Assembly (NCBI GenBank): GCA_024224815.1
Contig: JAAENC010000128.1
Location: 124,001 to 188,000, forward strand
Direction: 5' to 3'
DNA length: 64,000 nt
Source of the DNA: Chloroflexota bacterium
GTDB lineage: Bacteria > Chloroflexota > Anaerolineae > Anaerolineales > Villigracilaceae
Shown here: positions 27,174 to 36,023 of the stretch, one piece after another
Numbering within the stretch: position 1 is the stretch's first letter
Layout of the letters: every line of letters starts with the position of its first letter
Made by a program: the position numbers and the translations under genes
The notes under the pieces: generated by a model
The model's database searches: none
What the model was told of the DNA's origin: nothing
Seen by the model: the letters and a program-made list of their open reading frames with translations, nothing else

Positions 27174-27488
27174 ATGGCAAAAGCAGAAATTTTCGCAGGA
27201 AACTGCGGATACACCACAAAAGTTGATGCAAAAATGGATGGCGCAATGTGTAAATTGGATATTGACACCGAGTGTCCACACATCACAAAAATGGCAAAAG
27301 AGATCCCGGAAGTTGACCCCTATAAACAAATCTCTTTCAAACGTGCGATGCCAACTATCCACGAAGCGGGGCATAAATATTGCACCCATGCTTGCTGTCC
27401 TGTGCCTGTGGGAATTATCAAAGCCGTAGAGATCGAAGCACAATTGGCTTTGCCTACAGATGTAACGATAAAATTATCAAAAGAATAA
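27174..27488 (+). CDS. Cys-rich conserved hypothetical protein (DUF6951-like)
   Basis: A 104-residue protein with six Cys: Cys11 (AGNCGYTT), Cys26 (GAMCKLD), Cys34 (DTECPHI), and Cys70, Cys74, Cys75 in KYCTHACCPVPVGIIKAVEI. The repeated pattern of isolated Cys and then CTHACC suggests metal or Fe-S binding, or a redox role. I have seen this kind of protein in strict anaerobes and methanogens, without a known function. GGAG precedes the ATG by eight bases. It starts 84 bases from the divergent NeuD-like gene. Confidence 0.75.
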   Translation: MAKAEIFAGNCGYTTKVDAKMDGAMCKLDIDTECPHITKMAKEIPEVDPYKQISFKRAMPTIHEAGHKYCTHACCPVPVGIIKAVEIEAQLALPTDVTIKLSKE

Positions 27489-27510
27489 GTAATTAGCCAA
27501 AGCGGGCAAT

Positions 27511-28600
27511 ATGGGACACGTCTTCATCAGCTACAGTCACAAAGATAAAAAATACGTTGAAAAACTTGAAAAGAAGCTCATTAGCGAGGGTTTTGAAGTT
27601 TGGATTGACCATCACATTGACTATGGCTCTCAATGGTCTAAAGAAATTCAGCGAGCCTTAGATACTTGCGATGCTTTTGTTGTCGTAGTTTCTGAAAATG
27701 CATATAAATCAAAATGGGTGCAAAATGAAGTTGCTCGTGCAGACAGAAAAAAGAAGCCCTTTTTTCCACTTTTGTTGCAAGGTGAAGCTTGGCTTGTAAT
27801 TGAAGCTTTTCAATATGTTGATGTTAAAAATGGAGCATTGCCACCAGAGAAGTTTTATCGCCGTTTGGCAACTGTGACAGTGCGTAAGAAAAAAACTATG
27901 CTAGTCCCTCCTGTACCTATAAGAGAAAAACCTGTTGCTCAGAAAAAACTGAAAGTAATCAAAACAGCCCGGCGTGAAGAGATTAAGGTTAGCCCAAAGA
28001 TGATATATATCCTCATTAAGCAGTTTTGCTTTGCTCATGGCTACTATCTTTGGGTTACCTTCTCTGGTAGCTTCCTTAGAGCGCACACCTACGCCAAAAA
28101 CAACTGTTACAAAAACACCTACCCCTAAAAATACGATAAAACCTGCTCCAACAAATACTTCAAAACCTATTTTTACGAAAACGTCAACAGAGACAGCTTT
28201 GCCAATTAAAACACCGACTTTTGAAGTAGAAATTATTACATCTGAAAATTCAGCATCTGACCAAATCTCATCAAGTGAGAATGATTTTTGGAATATTGAA
28301 ACTACCCAACTAGATATTTCGACTATTAGCGTTTCTTTTAACTATTCCCTTGATAACAGATTGTTGCTTGACCCCATTGAAGGTTTAGTGTTTGGGGTTA
28401 GGATGGTTAATTGTGATTATGATATAAGCTTTTCTCCATCTTTCCCCCAAGCTTATACCGGGACAAGTAGTGTAAAGTTTTATTTGGACGAGTCGGGAGT
28501 TTGTAATACAACGCAACTAGTTTTGATGGCTTTTAATCTTTCATCTGGAAATAGCGTATTTGAAAAGGTTTTTGATACCACTATAAATTTAAAAAAATAG
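27511..28600 (+). pseudogene. Membrane TIR-domain gene with a frameshift
   Basis: The first frame (27511-28128) begins MGHVFISYSHKDKKYVEKLE and is a TIR domain to about residue 130, with Glu73 in SKWVQNEVARA at the place of the catalytic Glu of NAD-cleaving TIR proteins. It then runs into IYILIKQFCFAHGYY and stops soon after. The next frame up reads SSLSSFALLMATIFGLPSLV, a good membrane helix, then a Thr/Pro/Lys linker (TPTPKTTVTKTPTPKN) and an outer domain to 28600. Removing one A at 28018-28019 joins both as a single protein of about 363 residues: TIR, helix, linker, outer domain. So the gene is either broken or carries a sequence error. Signalling or defence roles for TIR are known; here the role is unknown. 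Confidence 0.75.
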
Positions 28601-28663
28601 AAACAAAAGTTATTATCATGGTTAGTAACATTATCTTGAATTTTAGGTAAAAAAGGAGAAATT

Positions 28664-30301
28664 ATGCCAAAAACCTATGACGCCATCATCATCGGCTCTG
28701 GTGCAGGCGGATTAACCGCCGCCGTAGCCCTTGCCCAAGCCGGGCAAAAAGTTCTTGTCTGTGAGCAGCACGGCAAACCCGGCGGCTGGACACATTCTTT
28801 CACCCTTAATGGTTATCGTTTTAGCCCGGGCGTGCATTATATTGGCGGGGTTGGTACGGGTGGTTCTCTTGACCGCACTTATCGTGGTTTGGGTGTTTCA
28901 GAGCATCTCGCTTTTTGCGAACTCAATCCCGATGGTTACGACCATATCATTATTGGTGATAAGCAATATGATTTCCCCAAAGGCAAGGAAAATCTTAAAA
29001 ACAAACTGATCGAATACTTCCCGCACGAGGCCGAGGGCATTACTGGCTATATTGACATGGTCGATAAAATGGTCACTGGTCTTGGCAATATGGGCAAAGT
29101 CAAAAGTCCGGCTACTGCGGTTAAGGCAGCTGGTGGTGCGATGTCTGTTATGCGCTGGGCGACTCGTTCCGGGCAGGATTTGATCGAGCATTTTATTACC
29201 GATCCTATTTTGCGCGGCATTTTGGGCGGGCAGGCAGGCGATCATGGTGTGCCGCCTTCGCAGGTTTCTGCTTTTGTGCAGGCCGGCATTATGCATCATT
29301 ATTTCAATGGTGGGTACTATCCGAAGGGCGGGGCGTTTGCTATTCCCAAAGCATTTGTTAGGGAGCTGAAGCAAGCCGGGGGCGAGATCCGTCTCAAAAC
29401 TTCAGTTGAGAAAATTTTGCTCGAAGATGGAAAAGTGACGGGCGTAAAACTTGCCGATGGGGAAGTCATCCACACTAAAAATGTTGTCTCAAATGCGGAC
29501 CCGGAAGTCACCTTTGGAAAATTAATTGGACGCGAATCCCTCAGCAAAAAACTCGTCAACAAATTAGATAGAGTGACCTATTCGGTCTCTGCCCTAAGCT
29601 TGTTCTTTGCAGTGGACATGGATCTCCGCGCCGCTGGGCTGGATTCCGGCAACTTCTGGCTCTACGATAATGAGGATGTCGATGGCTTGTATAAACTCGG
29701 TTTAACAGACCACGCCCTAAGCGCTGATGAGCCGGGGATGATGTTCTTAACCGTAACCACACTCAAAGATCCTTCAAAAATGCACTCAGGGCATCATACT
29801 TGTGAAGCCTTTACCTTTGTCGATTATTCCGCTTTTGAAAAATGGTCTGATTCTAAAAAAGGTGACCGCCCAGCAGATTACGAAGCTGAAAAAGAAGAGT
29901 TGTCTGAAAAACTTTTCAGAAAACTCGAAAAACATGTTCCTGGCATTAGCAAACATATCGTTTATTGGAGCTTATCAACGCCGCTGACGAACGAGCATTA
30001 TATTAACGCGACACGCGGTAACCAATATGGTATTGCCAAAAGCCGCAGGCAGGTTGGGCCGGGGGCTTTCCCGATCAGAACCGAAATTGATGGTTTGTAT
30101 ATGTGTGGCGCGAGCACGCTCAGCCACGGCGTTGCCGGTGCAACTCGCTCTGGTCTCGCTGCCGCCGCTAATATTCTGGATTGTGGTATCTCTGATTTGC
30201 TAACCCAAAATGGCCCACCAATGGAAATTTACCCATCGGATGATATTTCAAAATGGCCCGAGCATCTGCAAAAGAAAATTGCACGAGGTCTGGAAGAATA
30301 A
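28664..30301 (+). CDS. CrtI/RetSat-like FAD-dependent oxidoreductase
   Basis: A 545-residue flavoprotein. The start DAIIIGSGAGGLTAAVALAQ is the FAD-binding GxGxxG motif, followed by EQHGKPGGWTHSFTLNGYRF, a phytoene-desaturase/retinol-saturase signature; the C-terminal FAD motif is DGLYMCGASTLSHGVAGATR. Relatives include carotene isomerase (CrtISO), all-trans-retinol 13,14-reductase and many uncharacterised enzymes. No other carotenoid gene is in the window, so the substrate is open. AAGGAG precedes the ATG. The gene stands alone between the TIR gene and the ilv leader. Confidence 0.88.
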   Translation: MPKTYDAIIIGSGAGGLTAAVALAQAGQKVLVCEQHGKPGGWTHSFTLNGYRFSPGVHYIGGVGTGGSLDRTYRGLGVSEHLAFCELNPDGYDHIIIGDKQYDFPKGKENLKNKLIEYFPHEAEGITGYIDMVDKMVTGLGNMGKVKSPATAVKAAGGAMSVMRWATRSGQDLIEHFITDPILRGILGGQAGDHGVPPSQVSAFVQAGIMHHYFNGGYYPKGGAFAIPKAFVRELKQAGGEIRLKTSVEKILLEDGKVTGVKLADGEVIHTKNVVSNADPEVTFGKLIGRESLSKKLVNKLDRVTYSVSALSLFFAVDMDLRAAGLDSGNFWLYDNEDVDGLYKLGLTDHALSADEPGMMFLTVTTLKDPSKMHSGHHTCEAFTFVDYSAFEKWSDSKKGDRPADYEAEKEELSEKLFRKLEKHVPGISKHIVYWSLSTPLTNEHYINATRGNQYGIAKSRRQVGPGAFPIRTEIDGLYMCGASTLSHGVAGATRSGLAAAANILDCGISDLLTQNGPPMEIYPSDDISKWPEHLQKKIARGLEE

Positions 30302-30452
30302 GTGAGTGGTGTAAAACCCCAACTCTCCCTGAAAAGTGCTGGGCTTCAACCCCAATGGGAGCCTTCAAGGTTTTCTTTTCTCACAGAGAATTCTACGTCC
30401 AAAATTAAAGATAAAGATTTCGTTAATAAATTATGATATATTAGATAATAGC

Positions 30453-30481
30453 TTGACATATATCACCCCATACTTTAAACT
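30453..30481 (+). promoter_or_regulatory. Promoter of the ilv-leu locus
   Basis: TTGACA (30453-30458) is a perfect -35 box; TAAACT (30476-30481) lies 17 bases on and matches the -10 consensus in four of six positions. Transcription would start near 30488, about 28 bases before the leader peptide ATG. The region 30302-30452 before it holds only a short palindrome (GGGCTTCAACCCC) and no gene. Confidence 0.65.
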
Positions 30482-30515
30482 TGCGCGAAATTACTTAGCA
30501 AGCTCTAGGAAAAAA

Positions 30516-30629
30516 ATGGTTTCAAACTATCTCGCTCTTATTAGCATCATCCTTATTAGCCTTATCCTTCTTATCGGGATTAAGGAAATTCCGCACGTCT
30601 GGGTACAAGCTAAGGTTTTGAGCAAGTAA
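30516..30629 (+). CDS. Leu/Ile-rich leader peptide of the ilv attenuator
   Basis: A 37-codon frame with AGGA five bases before its ATG. Residues 6-22 read LALISIILISLILLIGI: 13 of 17 are Leu or Ile, with codons CTT, CTC, ATT and ATC only. An intrinsic terminator follows 26 bases after the stop, and ilvD follows that. This is the layout of the ilvL/leuL leaders of gamma-proteobacteria: if charged tRNA-Ile or tRNA-Leu is scarce the ribosome stalls in the run and the terminator does not form. AGCCTT at 30558-30563, inside the run, can pair with AAGGCT of the terminator's 5' arm (30656-30661), a possible but weak antiterminator core. A small membrane protein is the alternative, but the position speaks for a leader. 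Confidence 0.7.
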   Translation: MVSNYLALISIILISLILLIGIKEIPHVWVQAKVLSK

Positions 30630-30654
30630 GAGAAAGAGCATAAAACAAAAAAGC

Positions 30655-30682
30655 AAAGGCTGCCCAACGGGCAGCCTTTTTT
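30655..30682 (+). terminator. Attenuator terminator before ilvD
   Basis: AAAGGCTGCCC (30655-30665) and GGGCAGCCTTT (30669-30679) form a perfect 11-bp stem with loop AAC, followed by six T. It lies between the Leu/Ile-rich leader frame and ilvD, 37 bases before the ilvD ATG, so it must be bypassed for the operon to be read. Confidence 0.88.
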
Positions 30683-30718
30683 CTTGCCATTTTAAAGAGA
30701 TAATATAAAAGGAAAATT

Positions 30719-32395
30719 ATGAGATCAGATACCATCAAAAAAGGATACGACAAAGCCCCCCATCGTTCTCTATTGCGCGCGACAGGCGTTGTTGGCGAAG
30801 GCGATTTTGATAAACCCTTTGTTGCCATTGTTAATTCATATTTGGATATTGTTCCCGGCCATGTTCATTTGCAGAGTTTTGGCAAAATGGTCAAGGAAGC
30901 AGTGCGTGCTGCTGGCGGCGTTCCCTTTGAATTCAATACTATCGGTGTAGATGACGGAATCGCTATGGGACACGGCGGGATGAAATACTCGCTCCCCTCT
31001 CGTGAGTTGATCGCTGATTCTGTGGAAACAATGATTGAAGCGCACCAATTTGACGCGATGGTCTGCATCCCGAACTGCGACAAAATTGTCCCCGGTATGT
31101 TGATGGCGGCGATGCGCGTCAATATCCCGACCATTTTTGTTTCTGGCGGCCCGATGCCAGCGGGCAAAACCCCTGAGGGTGAAGCCATTGACCTGGTTTC
31201 TGTCTTTGAAGGCGTGGGCGCATTCTCAGCAGGAAAAATCGACGAAGAACGTCTAACGATGCTGGAAAAACTGGCTTGCCCCTCTTGCGGTTCATGCTCT
31301 GGTATGTTTACAGCCAATTCGATGAATTGTTTGATGGAAGTTTTGGGCTTGGCGTTGCCTTTCAATGGTAGTGCATTGGCAACAACGCCAGAGCGTGAAG
31401 CCTTAGCCGAAAAAGCTGCCGGACAAATCTTGATATTGTTGGAAAAAGACATCAAACCTAGAGATATTGTCACCGCTGCTGCCATCGACGATGCTTTTGC
31501 GTTGGATATGGCGATGGGCGGCTCAACGAATACCGTTTTGCACACGCTGGCACTGGCGCACGAAGCTGAAGTAGAGTATTCGATGGAGCGCATCAATGAA
31601 GTGGCAGCAAAAGTACCTCATATTTGCAAAGTTTCCCCATCAGGGAGTTGGCATATGGAAGATGTGCATAGGGCGGGCGGCATTCCGGCCATTTTGAACG
31701 AAGTGCAAAGGGGACGAGAAATTTTACATTTTGACCGCATTACAGTTAGCGGAAAAACATTGGGGGAATCGATTCAAGGAAAAGATATTCAAGACGAAGA
31801 AGTTATCAAAAGATGTGAGAATGCTCATTCGCAACAAGGTGGCTTGGCTGTGCTTTTTGGCAATTTAGCTCCTGATGGCGCAATCGTCAAAGTGGGTGGC
31901 GTGAGCAAAGAAATGATGCAGTTTACCGGCACAGCCCGTGTTTACGAATCGCAGGATGATGCGTTGGTTGGTATTTTATCGAGCGAAGTGAAATCCGGCG
32001 AAGTGGTTGTTATTCGCTACGAAGGGCCAAAAGGCGGCCCGGGGATGCAGGAAATGCTCTCCCCAACATCCGCGATTATGGGGCAAGGTTTGGGCGATAG
32101 CGTTGCGCTGATCACCGATGGCCGTTTTAGCGGTGGAACGCGTGGGGCGTGCATCGGGCATGTTTCACCGGAAGCAGCCGCGGGCGGCACAATTGGCGCA
32201 ATAAAAGATGGGGATACGATTGATATTGATTTAACGGCACGCAAGTTGAATGTACGTTTGAGCGCGGAAGAAATCCAGGAACGCTTGGATGCGCTGCCCC
32301 CCTTCCGCCCCCAAACAAAAAGTAAATGGCTCAAACGATATTCCCACTTTGTAACCAGCGCAGATACTGGTGCGGTGCTGAAGACAGAGTTTTAA
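30719..32395 (+). CDS. ilvD: Dihydroxy-acid dehydratase
   Basis: Dehydrates 2,3-dihydroxy-3-methyl acids to the 2-keto acids of valine and isoleucine; an Fe-S enzyme of the cytoplasm. The 558-residue length is normal. Diagnostic stretches are [35 protein letters not shown] with a cluster Cys, [19 protein letters not shown] with the next ones, [19 protein letters not shown], and [11 protein letters not shown] near the end. AAAGGA lies seven bases before the ATG. It is the first structural gene behind the attenuator and is followed after 33 bases by ilvB, so leader, ilvD, ilvB and ilvN should form one transcript. Confidence 0.97.
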   Translation: MRSDTIKKGYDKAPHRSLLRATGVVGEGDFDKPFVAIVNSYLDIVPGHVHLQSFGKMVKEAVRAAGGVPFEFNTIGVDDGIAMGHGGMKYSLPSRELIADSVETMIEAHQFDAMVCIPNCDKIVPGMLMAAMRVNIPTIFVSGGPMPAGKTPEGEAIDLVSVFEGVGAFSAGKIDEERLTMLEKLACPSCGSCSGMFTANSMNCLMEVLGLALPFNGSALATTPEREALAEKAAGQILILLEKDIKPRDIVTAAAIDDAFALDMAMGGSTNTVLHTLALAHEAEVEYSMERINEVAAKVPHICKVSPSGSWHMEDVHRAGGIPAILNEVQRGREILHFDRITVSGKTLGESIQGKDIQDEEVIKRCENAHSQQGGLAVLFGNLAPDGAIVKVGGVSKEMMQFTGTARVYESQDDALVGILSSEVKSGEVVVIRYEGPKGGPGMQEMLSPTSAIMGQGLGDSVALITDGRFSGGTRGACIGHVSPEAAAGGTIGAIKDGDTIDIDLTARKLNVRLSAEEIQERLDALPPFRPQTKSKWLKRYSHFVTSADTGAVLKTEF

Positions 32396-32428
32396 GAGAA
32401 CAATAAATTTCTAAGAGGAGAAGAAATT

Positions 32429-34120
32429 ATGAAAATGAACGGCGCAGATATTATGATGGAATGTTTAGTGCGCGAAGGTGTGGATACTATTTTCGGCTAT
32501 CCCGGCGGGGCAATTATGCCCGTGCATGATGCGATGCTGAAATATCCCATACACCATGTTTTGACTCGGCATGAGCAGGGTGCATCTCACGCAGCAGACG
32601 GATACGCTCGTGCATCTGGCAAGGTTGGCGTTGCTGTGGCTACTTCTGGCCCCGGAGCAACGAATCTCGTCACCGGTATCGTGACCGCAATGATGGACTC
32701 GGTGCCAATGGTATGTATTACAGGGCAAGTTCCAGCACATCTGATTGGTGGCGATGCTTTCCAGGAAACCGATGTAACAGGTGTTACCTTGCCAATTACA
32801 AAACATAATTATTTGATTACGCGTGCCGATGAGATTGCCCAAGTTGTGCGCGAGGCTTTCCACATTGCTCGTAGTGGACGACCGGGCCCCGTATTAATTG
32901 ATTTCTGTAAAAATGCCCAACTTGATGAAATAGAGTTTGAATACCCTGAAGATATTTCTCTCCCCGGCTATAGCCCGCCCGACCACGCGCCGATGGATGA
33001 TGTGAATAAAGCTGTTGAGTTGATTGAAGCAGCCGAACGCCCTGTAATTTTGGCAGGGCATGGCGTGCAAATGTCTGGTGCAATGGAAGAATTACGAATT
33101 TTTGCTACAAAAACCAATACACCCGTTTCAATGACGCTTTTAGGCTTGGGTGCGCTCCCCGCATCTGACCCACTTAGCTTAGGCATGATGGGGATGCACG
33201 GCGAAGCCTGTGCCAATGAAGCCATTCAAAACGCCGATTTAATTTTGGCTTTCGGGATGCGTTTCGATGATCGCGTAACAGGTGTGCTATCAAAATATGC
33301 TCCCCATGCGAAGAAAATCCACGTCGAAGTTGACCCCACTGAAATCCACAAAAACGTGGCTGTAGATGTCCCGCTTATGGGCGATTTGAAAACCGTTCTG
33401 GCTGACATGATCCCCTTGCTCGATGAATACGATCACCCTCAGTGGATGGCGCAAATTGCCGAATGGAAAGCTGAAACTGAAGAACGTAGCATTATGTCTT
33501 GGCAAGATGATGGCAAACTCTATTCCGCTCATGCCATCCGTGCGATGTGGACCGCCACAGAAGGCGATGCGCTGGTCGTGACCGGCGTTGGTCAGCATCA
33601 AATGTGGGCCGCGCAATATTATGAGTTTGAAAAACCCTATCGCCTGCTCACTTCAGGTGGTGCAGGCACAATGGGATACGGTCTCCCCGCTGCATTGGGT
33701 GCATGGTTTACTGACAAAGAAAAAGATGTCTGGCTAATTGATGGCGATGGCAGCTTCCAAATGACTCAAGCTGAGTTATCCACAATGATGCAAGAAGGCG
33801 CGAACGTAAAAATCGTCCTTCTCAACAATAGCTATCTCGGCATGGTTCGCCAATGGCAAGAACTTTTCTTTGACGAACGTTATGCTGCAACCCCAATCAC
33901 TGGACCTGATTTCATGAAACTAGCCGAAGCACATGGTATCCCCGCAAAACGTGTCACCAAACCAGAAGATGCTATGGACGCACTAGAATTTGCAAAAAAC
34001 ACTCCCGGCACCGTTCTCATTGAATTTCAGGTTGAAAAAGAAGAGCTTGTATACCCAATGGTTCCCGCTGGCGCGGCACTGAACGAAATGCTGCGAAGAC
34101 CAATAAAAAGTGAAAAGTAA
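32429..34120 (+). CDS. ilvB: Acetolactate synthase, catalytic (large) subunit
   Basis: Joins two pyruvates to acetolactate, or pyruvate and 2-ketobutyrate to acetohydroxybutyrate, with thiamine diphosphate. The 563-residue protein has the ThDP-enzyme order: an N-terminal domain with GADIMMECLVREGVDTIFGY and the catalytic Glu in RHEQGASHAADGYARASG, the middle FAD-site domain, and the C-terminal domain with GDGSFQMTQAELSTMMQEGA, the ThDP motif GDG…N. GAGG lies before the ATG. The regulatory subunit gene ilvN follows 45 bases later. Confidence 0.97.
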   Translation: MKMNGADIMMECLVREGVDTIFGYPGGAIMPVHDAMLKYPIHHVLTRHEQGASHAADGYARASGKVGVAVATSGPGATNLVTGIVTAMMDSVPMVCITGQVPAHLIGGDAFQETDVTGVTLPITKHNYLITRADEIAQVVREAFHIARSGRPGPVLIDFCKNAQLDEIEFEYPEDISLPGYSPPDHAPMDDVNKAVELIEAAERPVILAGHGVQMSGAMEELRIFATKTNTPVSMTLLGLGALPASDPLSLGMMGMHGEACANEAIQNADLILAFGMRFDDRVTGVLSKYAPHAKKIHVEVDPTEIHKNVAVDVPLMGDLKTVLADMIPLLDEYDHPQWMAQIAEWKAETEERSIMSWQDDGKLYSAHAIRAMWTATEGDALVVTGVGQHQMWAAQYYEFEKPYRLLTSGGAGTMGYGLPAALGAWFTDKEKDVWLIDGDGSFQMTQAELSTMMQEGANVKIVLLNNSYLGMVRQWQELFFDERYAATPITGPDFMKLAEAHGIPAKRVTKPEDAMDALEFAKNTPGTVLIEFQVEKEELVYPMVPAGAALNEMLRRPIKSEK

Positions 34121-34165
34121 AACGCGAAATCCAATACTCCGTGTTCAAAAAATAGGAGAAAGAAA

Positions 34166-34714
34166 ATGCAAAACACAATAGTAGCATTAGTAGAAGATAA
34201 ACCGGGTGTGCTAAACCGAATTGCTTCCTTGTTTCGGCGCCGAAATTTCAATATCAAATCACTCAATGTTGGCAATTCAGAAAAACCTGGCATCTCTCGC
34301 ATGACCATAGTCGTAGACGATAGCGTAAACGCCAGCCAGGTAGAGGCAAATCTCTATAAATTGGTCAATGTAATAGACGTGCAAGACGTTACCGACGAAC
34401 CTGCGGTAATTCGAGAGCTGGCATTAATTAAAGTGAGTGTCACCCCAGAAAAACGCAACGAAATATCCAGTCTCGCCGATATATTCAGAACCAATGTCGT
34501 AGATGTAGCTCAAGATTCTATGACCATAGAAATCGTTGGCACCGAAAAGAAAATTGCAGGATTTGTGGAACTGCTCCGCCCCTTTGGCATTCTTGAAATG
34601 GTACGCACAGGAAACATCGCCATGATGCGCGGTGCGATGGCAGGAAAACGCTATATGCCAGGGAAGAATGGTACAGAAGAGCAAAAACAGTACTCAGCAT
34701 TAAGTTTTTCATAG
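34166..34714 (+). CDS. ilvN: Acetolactate synthase, regulatory (small) subunit
   Basis: A 182-residue protein that activates IlvB and lends it valine feedback. The N-terminal ACT domain starts NTIVALVEDKPGVLNRIASL and goes on FRRRNFNIKSLNVGNSEKPG; the C-terminal domain has ALIKVSVTPEKRNEISSLAD and LRPFGILEMVRTGNIAMMRG. The length is that of the long bacterial form. AGGAG precedes the ATG. A dispersed palindromic repeat separates it from ilvC, so ilvC may need its own promoter. Confidence 0.96.
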   Translation: MQNTIVALVEDKPGVLNRIASLFRRRNFNIKSLNVGNSEKPGISRMTIVVDDSVNASQVEANLYKLVNVIDVQDVTDEPAVIRELALIKVSVTPEKRNEISSLADIFRTNVVDVAQDSMTIEIVGTEKKIAGFVELLRPFGILEMVRTGNIAMMRGAMAGKRYMPGKNGTEEQKQYSALSFS

Positions 34715-34785
34715 GATGAAATGCCGGGGCGCTCGTGACATCAACTTGCATACCCTTGATAAACATTTTCTCAACGTAAACACTT

Positions 34786-34843
34786 TCCCCCACCCTAGCC
34801 TTCCCCGAAGGGGGAAGGGATGTCCAACGGACAGAGGAGGGCT
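34786..34843. repeat. Dispersed palindromic repeat between ilvN and ilvC
   Basis: CCTTCCCC-GAA-GGGGGAAGG (34799-34818) and GTCC-AAC-GGAC (34822-34832) make two hairpins within a CCCCCACCCTAGCCTTCCCC-type unit. It belongs to the same family as the repeats at 15926 and 37651. No T-run follows, so it is more likely a processing or stability element than a terminator. Confidence 0.7.
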
Positions 34844-34910
34844 GTTCAGTGTCTACAAAAAAACACTCTAGCCGCTATCTCCAGCGGCGAAACTAATAAG
34901 GATATAAAAA

Positions 34911-35966
34911 ATGGCAAAGATCAAATTTGGAAGCGTAGAAGAAACCGTTGTAACCCGTGATGAATACCCCTTGGAAAAGGCACGGGAAATTTTGAAAGAC
35001 GAAGTTGTCGCAGTGTTGGGATACGGCGTTCAAGGCCCCGCTCAATCACTAAATATGCGTGATAATGGCATCAATGTCATCGTTGGGCAGCGCAAAGGCT
35101 CCCCAAACTGGGATAAAGCCCTCGCAGATGGCTGGGTGGAAGGCGAAACTCTTTTTACCCTTGAAGAAGCAGCTGAGCGCGGCACAGTTGTGCAATATCT
35201 GCTTTCAGATGCAGGGCAAAAGGCTGCCTGGTCTACGCTCTCCGAGTTTCTTGATGAAGGCGATATGCTCTATTTCTCACACGGATTTGGCATCACCTAC
35301 AAAGACCAAACAGGCATCCTTCCGCCTCCGCACGCGGACGTCGCCTTGGTTGCGCCAAAAGGCTCTGGTACCAGCGTCCGACGTAATTTCCTCGACGGAT
35401 CAGGAATCAACGCCAGCTACGCTATTCATCAGGATTTCACAGGGAAAGCTGAAGAACGCACCATTGCGCTTGGTATTGCCATTGGCGCTGGCTATCTTTT
35501 CCCGACCACTTTCGAGAATGAAGTATATAGTGACCTAACCGGCGAACGCGGTATTCTGATCGGCGCACTCAGCGGTGTTATGGAAGCACAATATAACGTT
35601 CTTCGCAAAAATGGACACAGCCCCAGCGAAGCATTTAATGAAACAGTTGAAGAACTGACCCAGTCCCTTATCCGTCTCGTTGCAGAAAATGGCATGGACT
35701 GGATGTACGCAAATTGCTCCACCACTGCCCAACGCGGCGCACTCGATTGGCACCCCAAATTCCGTGATGCTGTTGCTCCCGTTTTTGAAGACCTTTACGA
35801 AAGCGTAAAAAATGGCGAAGAATGTCGCGTTACTTTAGAGAAAAATGGTGACCCAAATTACCGAGTAAATCTCGATGCTGAACTTAAAGAAATGCATGAT
35901 TCAGAAATGTGGCAAGCCGGCATAGCTGTCCGCTCATTGCGCCCTGAGAATTGGAAAGAAAGCTAG
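34911..35966 (+). CDS. ilvC: Ketol-acid reductoisomerase
   Basis: Isomerises and reduces acetolactate or acetohydroxybutyrate with NAD(P)H and Mg. The 351-residue class I type protein has the Rossmann motif VAVLGYGVQGPAQSLNMRDN, then FSHGFGI, VALVAPKGSGTSVRRNF, and in the C-terminal knotted domain DLTGERGILIGALSGVMEAQ with the Mg-binding Asp and Glu, and ANCSTTAQRGALDWHPKFRD. The cofactor loop VGQRKGSPNWDKA carries Arg and Ser, which speaks for NADPH. AAGGA precedes the ATG. leuA follows. Confidence 0.95.
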   Translation: MAKIKFGSVEETVVTRDEYPLEKAREILKDEVVAVLGYGVQGPAQSLNMRDNGINVIVGQRKGSPNWDKALADGWVEGETLFTLEEAAERGTVVQYLLSDAGQKAAWSTLSEFLDEGDMLYFSHGFGITYKDQTGILPPPHADVALVAPKGSGTSVRRNFLDGSGINASYAIHQDFTGKAEERTIALGIAIGAGYLFPTTFENEVYSDLTGERGILIGALSGVMEAQYNVLRKNGHSPSEAFNETVEELTQSLIRLVAENGMDWMYANCSTTAQRGALDWHPKFRDAVAPVFEDLYESVKNGEECRVTLEKNGDPNYRVNLDAELKEMHDSEMWQAGIAVRSLRPENWKES

Positions 35967-35981
35967 GCTGAAAAGAAAAGA

Positions 35982-36009
35982 AGAGTGGAGAGCATAAACT
36001 CTCCACTCT
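35982..36009 (+). promoter_or_regulatory. Hairpin between ilvC and leuA
   Basis: AGAGTGGAGAG (35982-35992) and CTCTCCACTCT (35999-36009) form a perfect 11-bp stem with a 6-base loop, 16 bases behind the ilvC stop and just before the leuA ribosome binding site AAGGA. There is no T-run, so it is not a usual terminator; it may protect the ilvC message end or limit leuA translation. Confidence 0.5.
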
Positions 36010-36023
36010 CGAAGGAAAATCTT

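Noticed and set aside
27090-27443. N-terminal extension of the NeuD-like protein by 118 residues
   Set aside because: It overlaps the divergent Cys-rich gene and shows no domain; GGAG and the Rossmann strand fit the start at 27089.
28003-28128. Programmed ribosomal frameshift in the TIR gene
   Set aside because: I see no slippery heptamer or stimulating hairpin at the switch point; a one-base insertion or read error is more likely.
30302-30718. T-box riboswitch before ilvD
   Set aside because: No T-box consensus (AGGGTGGNACCGCG) or specifier-loop pattern was found; the Leu/Ile-rich leader frame explains the terminator better.
30865-31596. Long minus-strand open frame of 243 codons
   Set aside because: It is the shadow of ilvD, which has all its family motifs on the plus strand; the same holds for long frames opposite cheR (6072-6671) and leuC (38241-38840).
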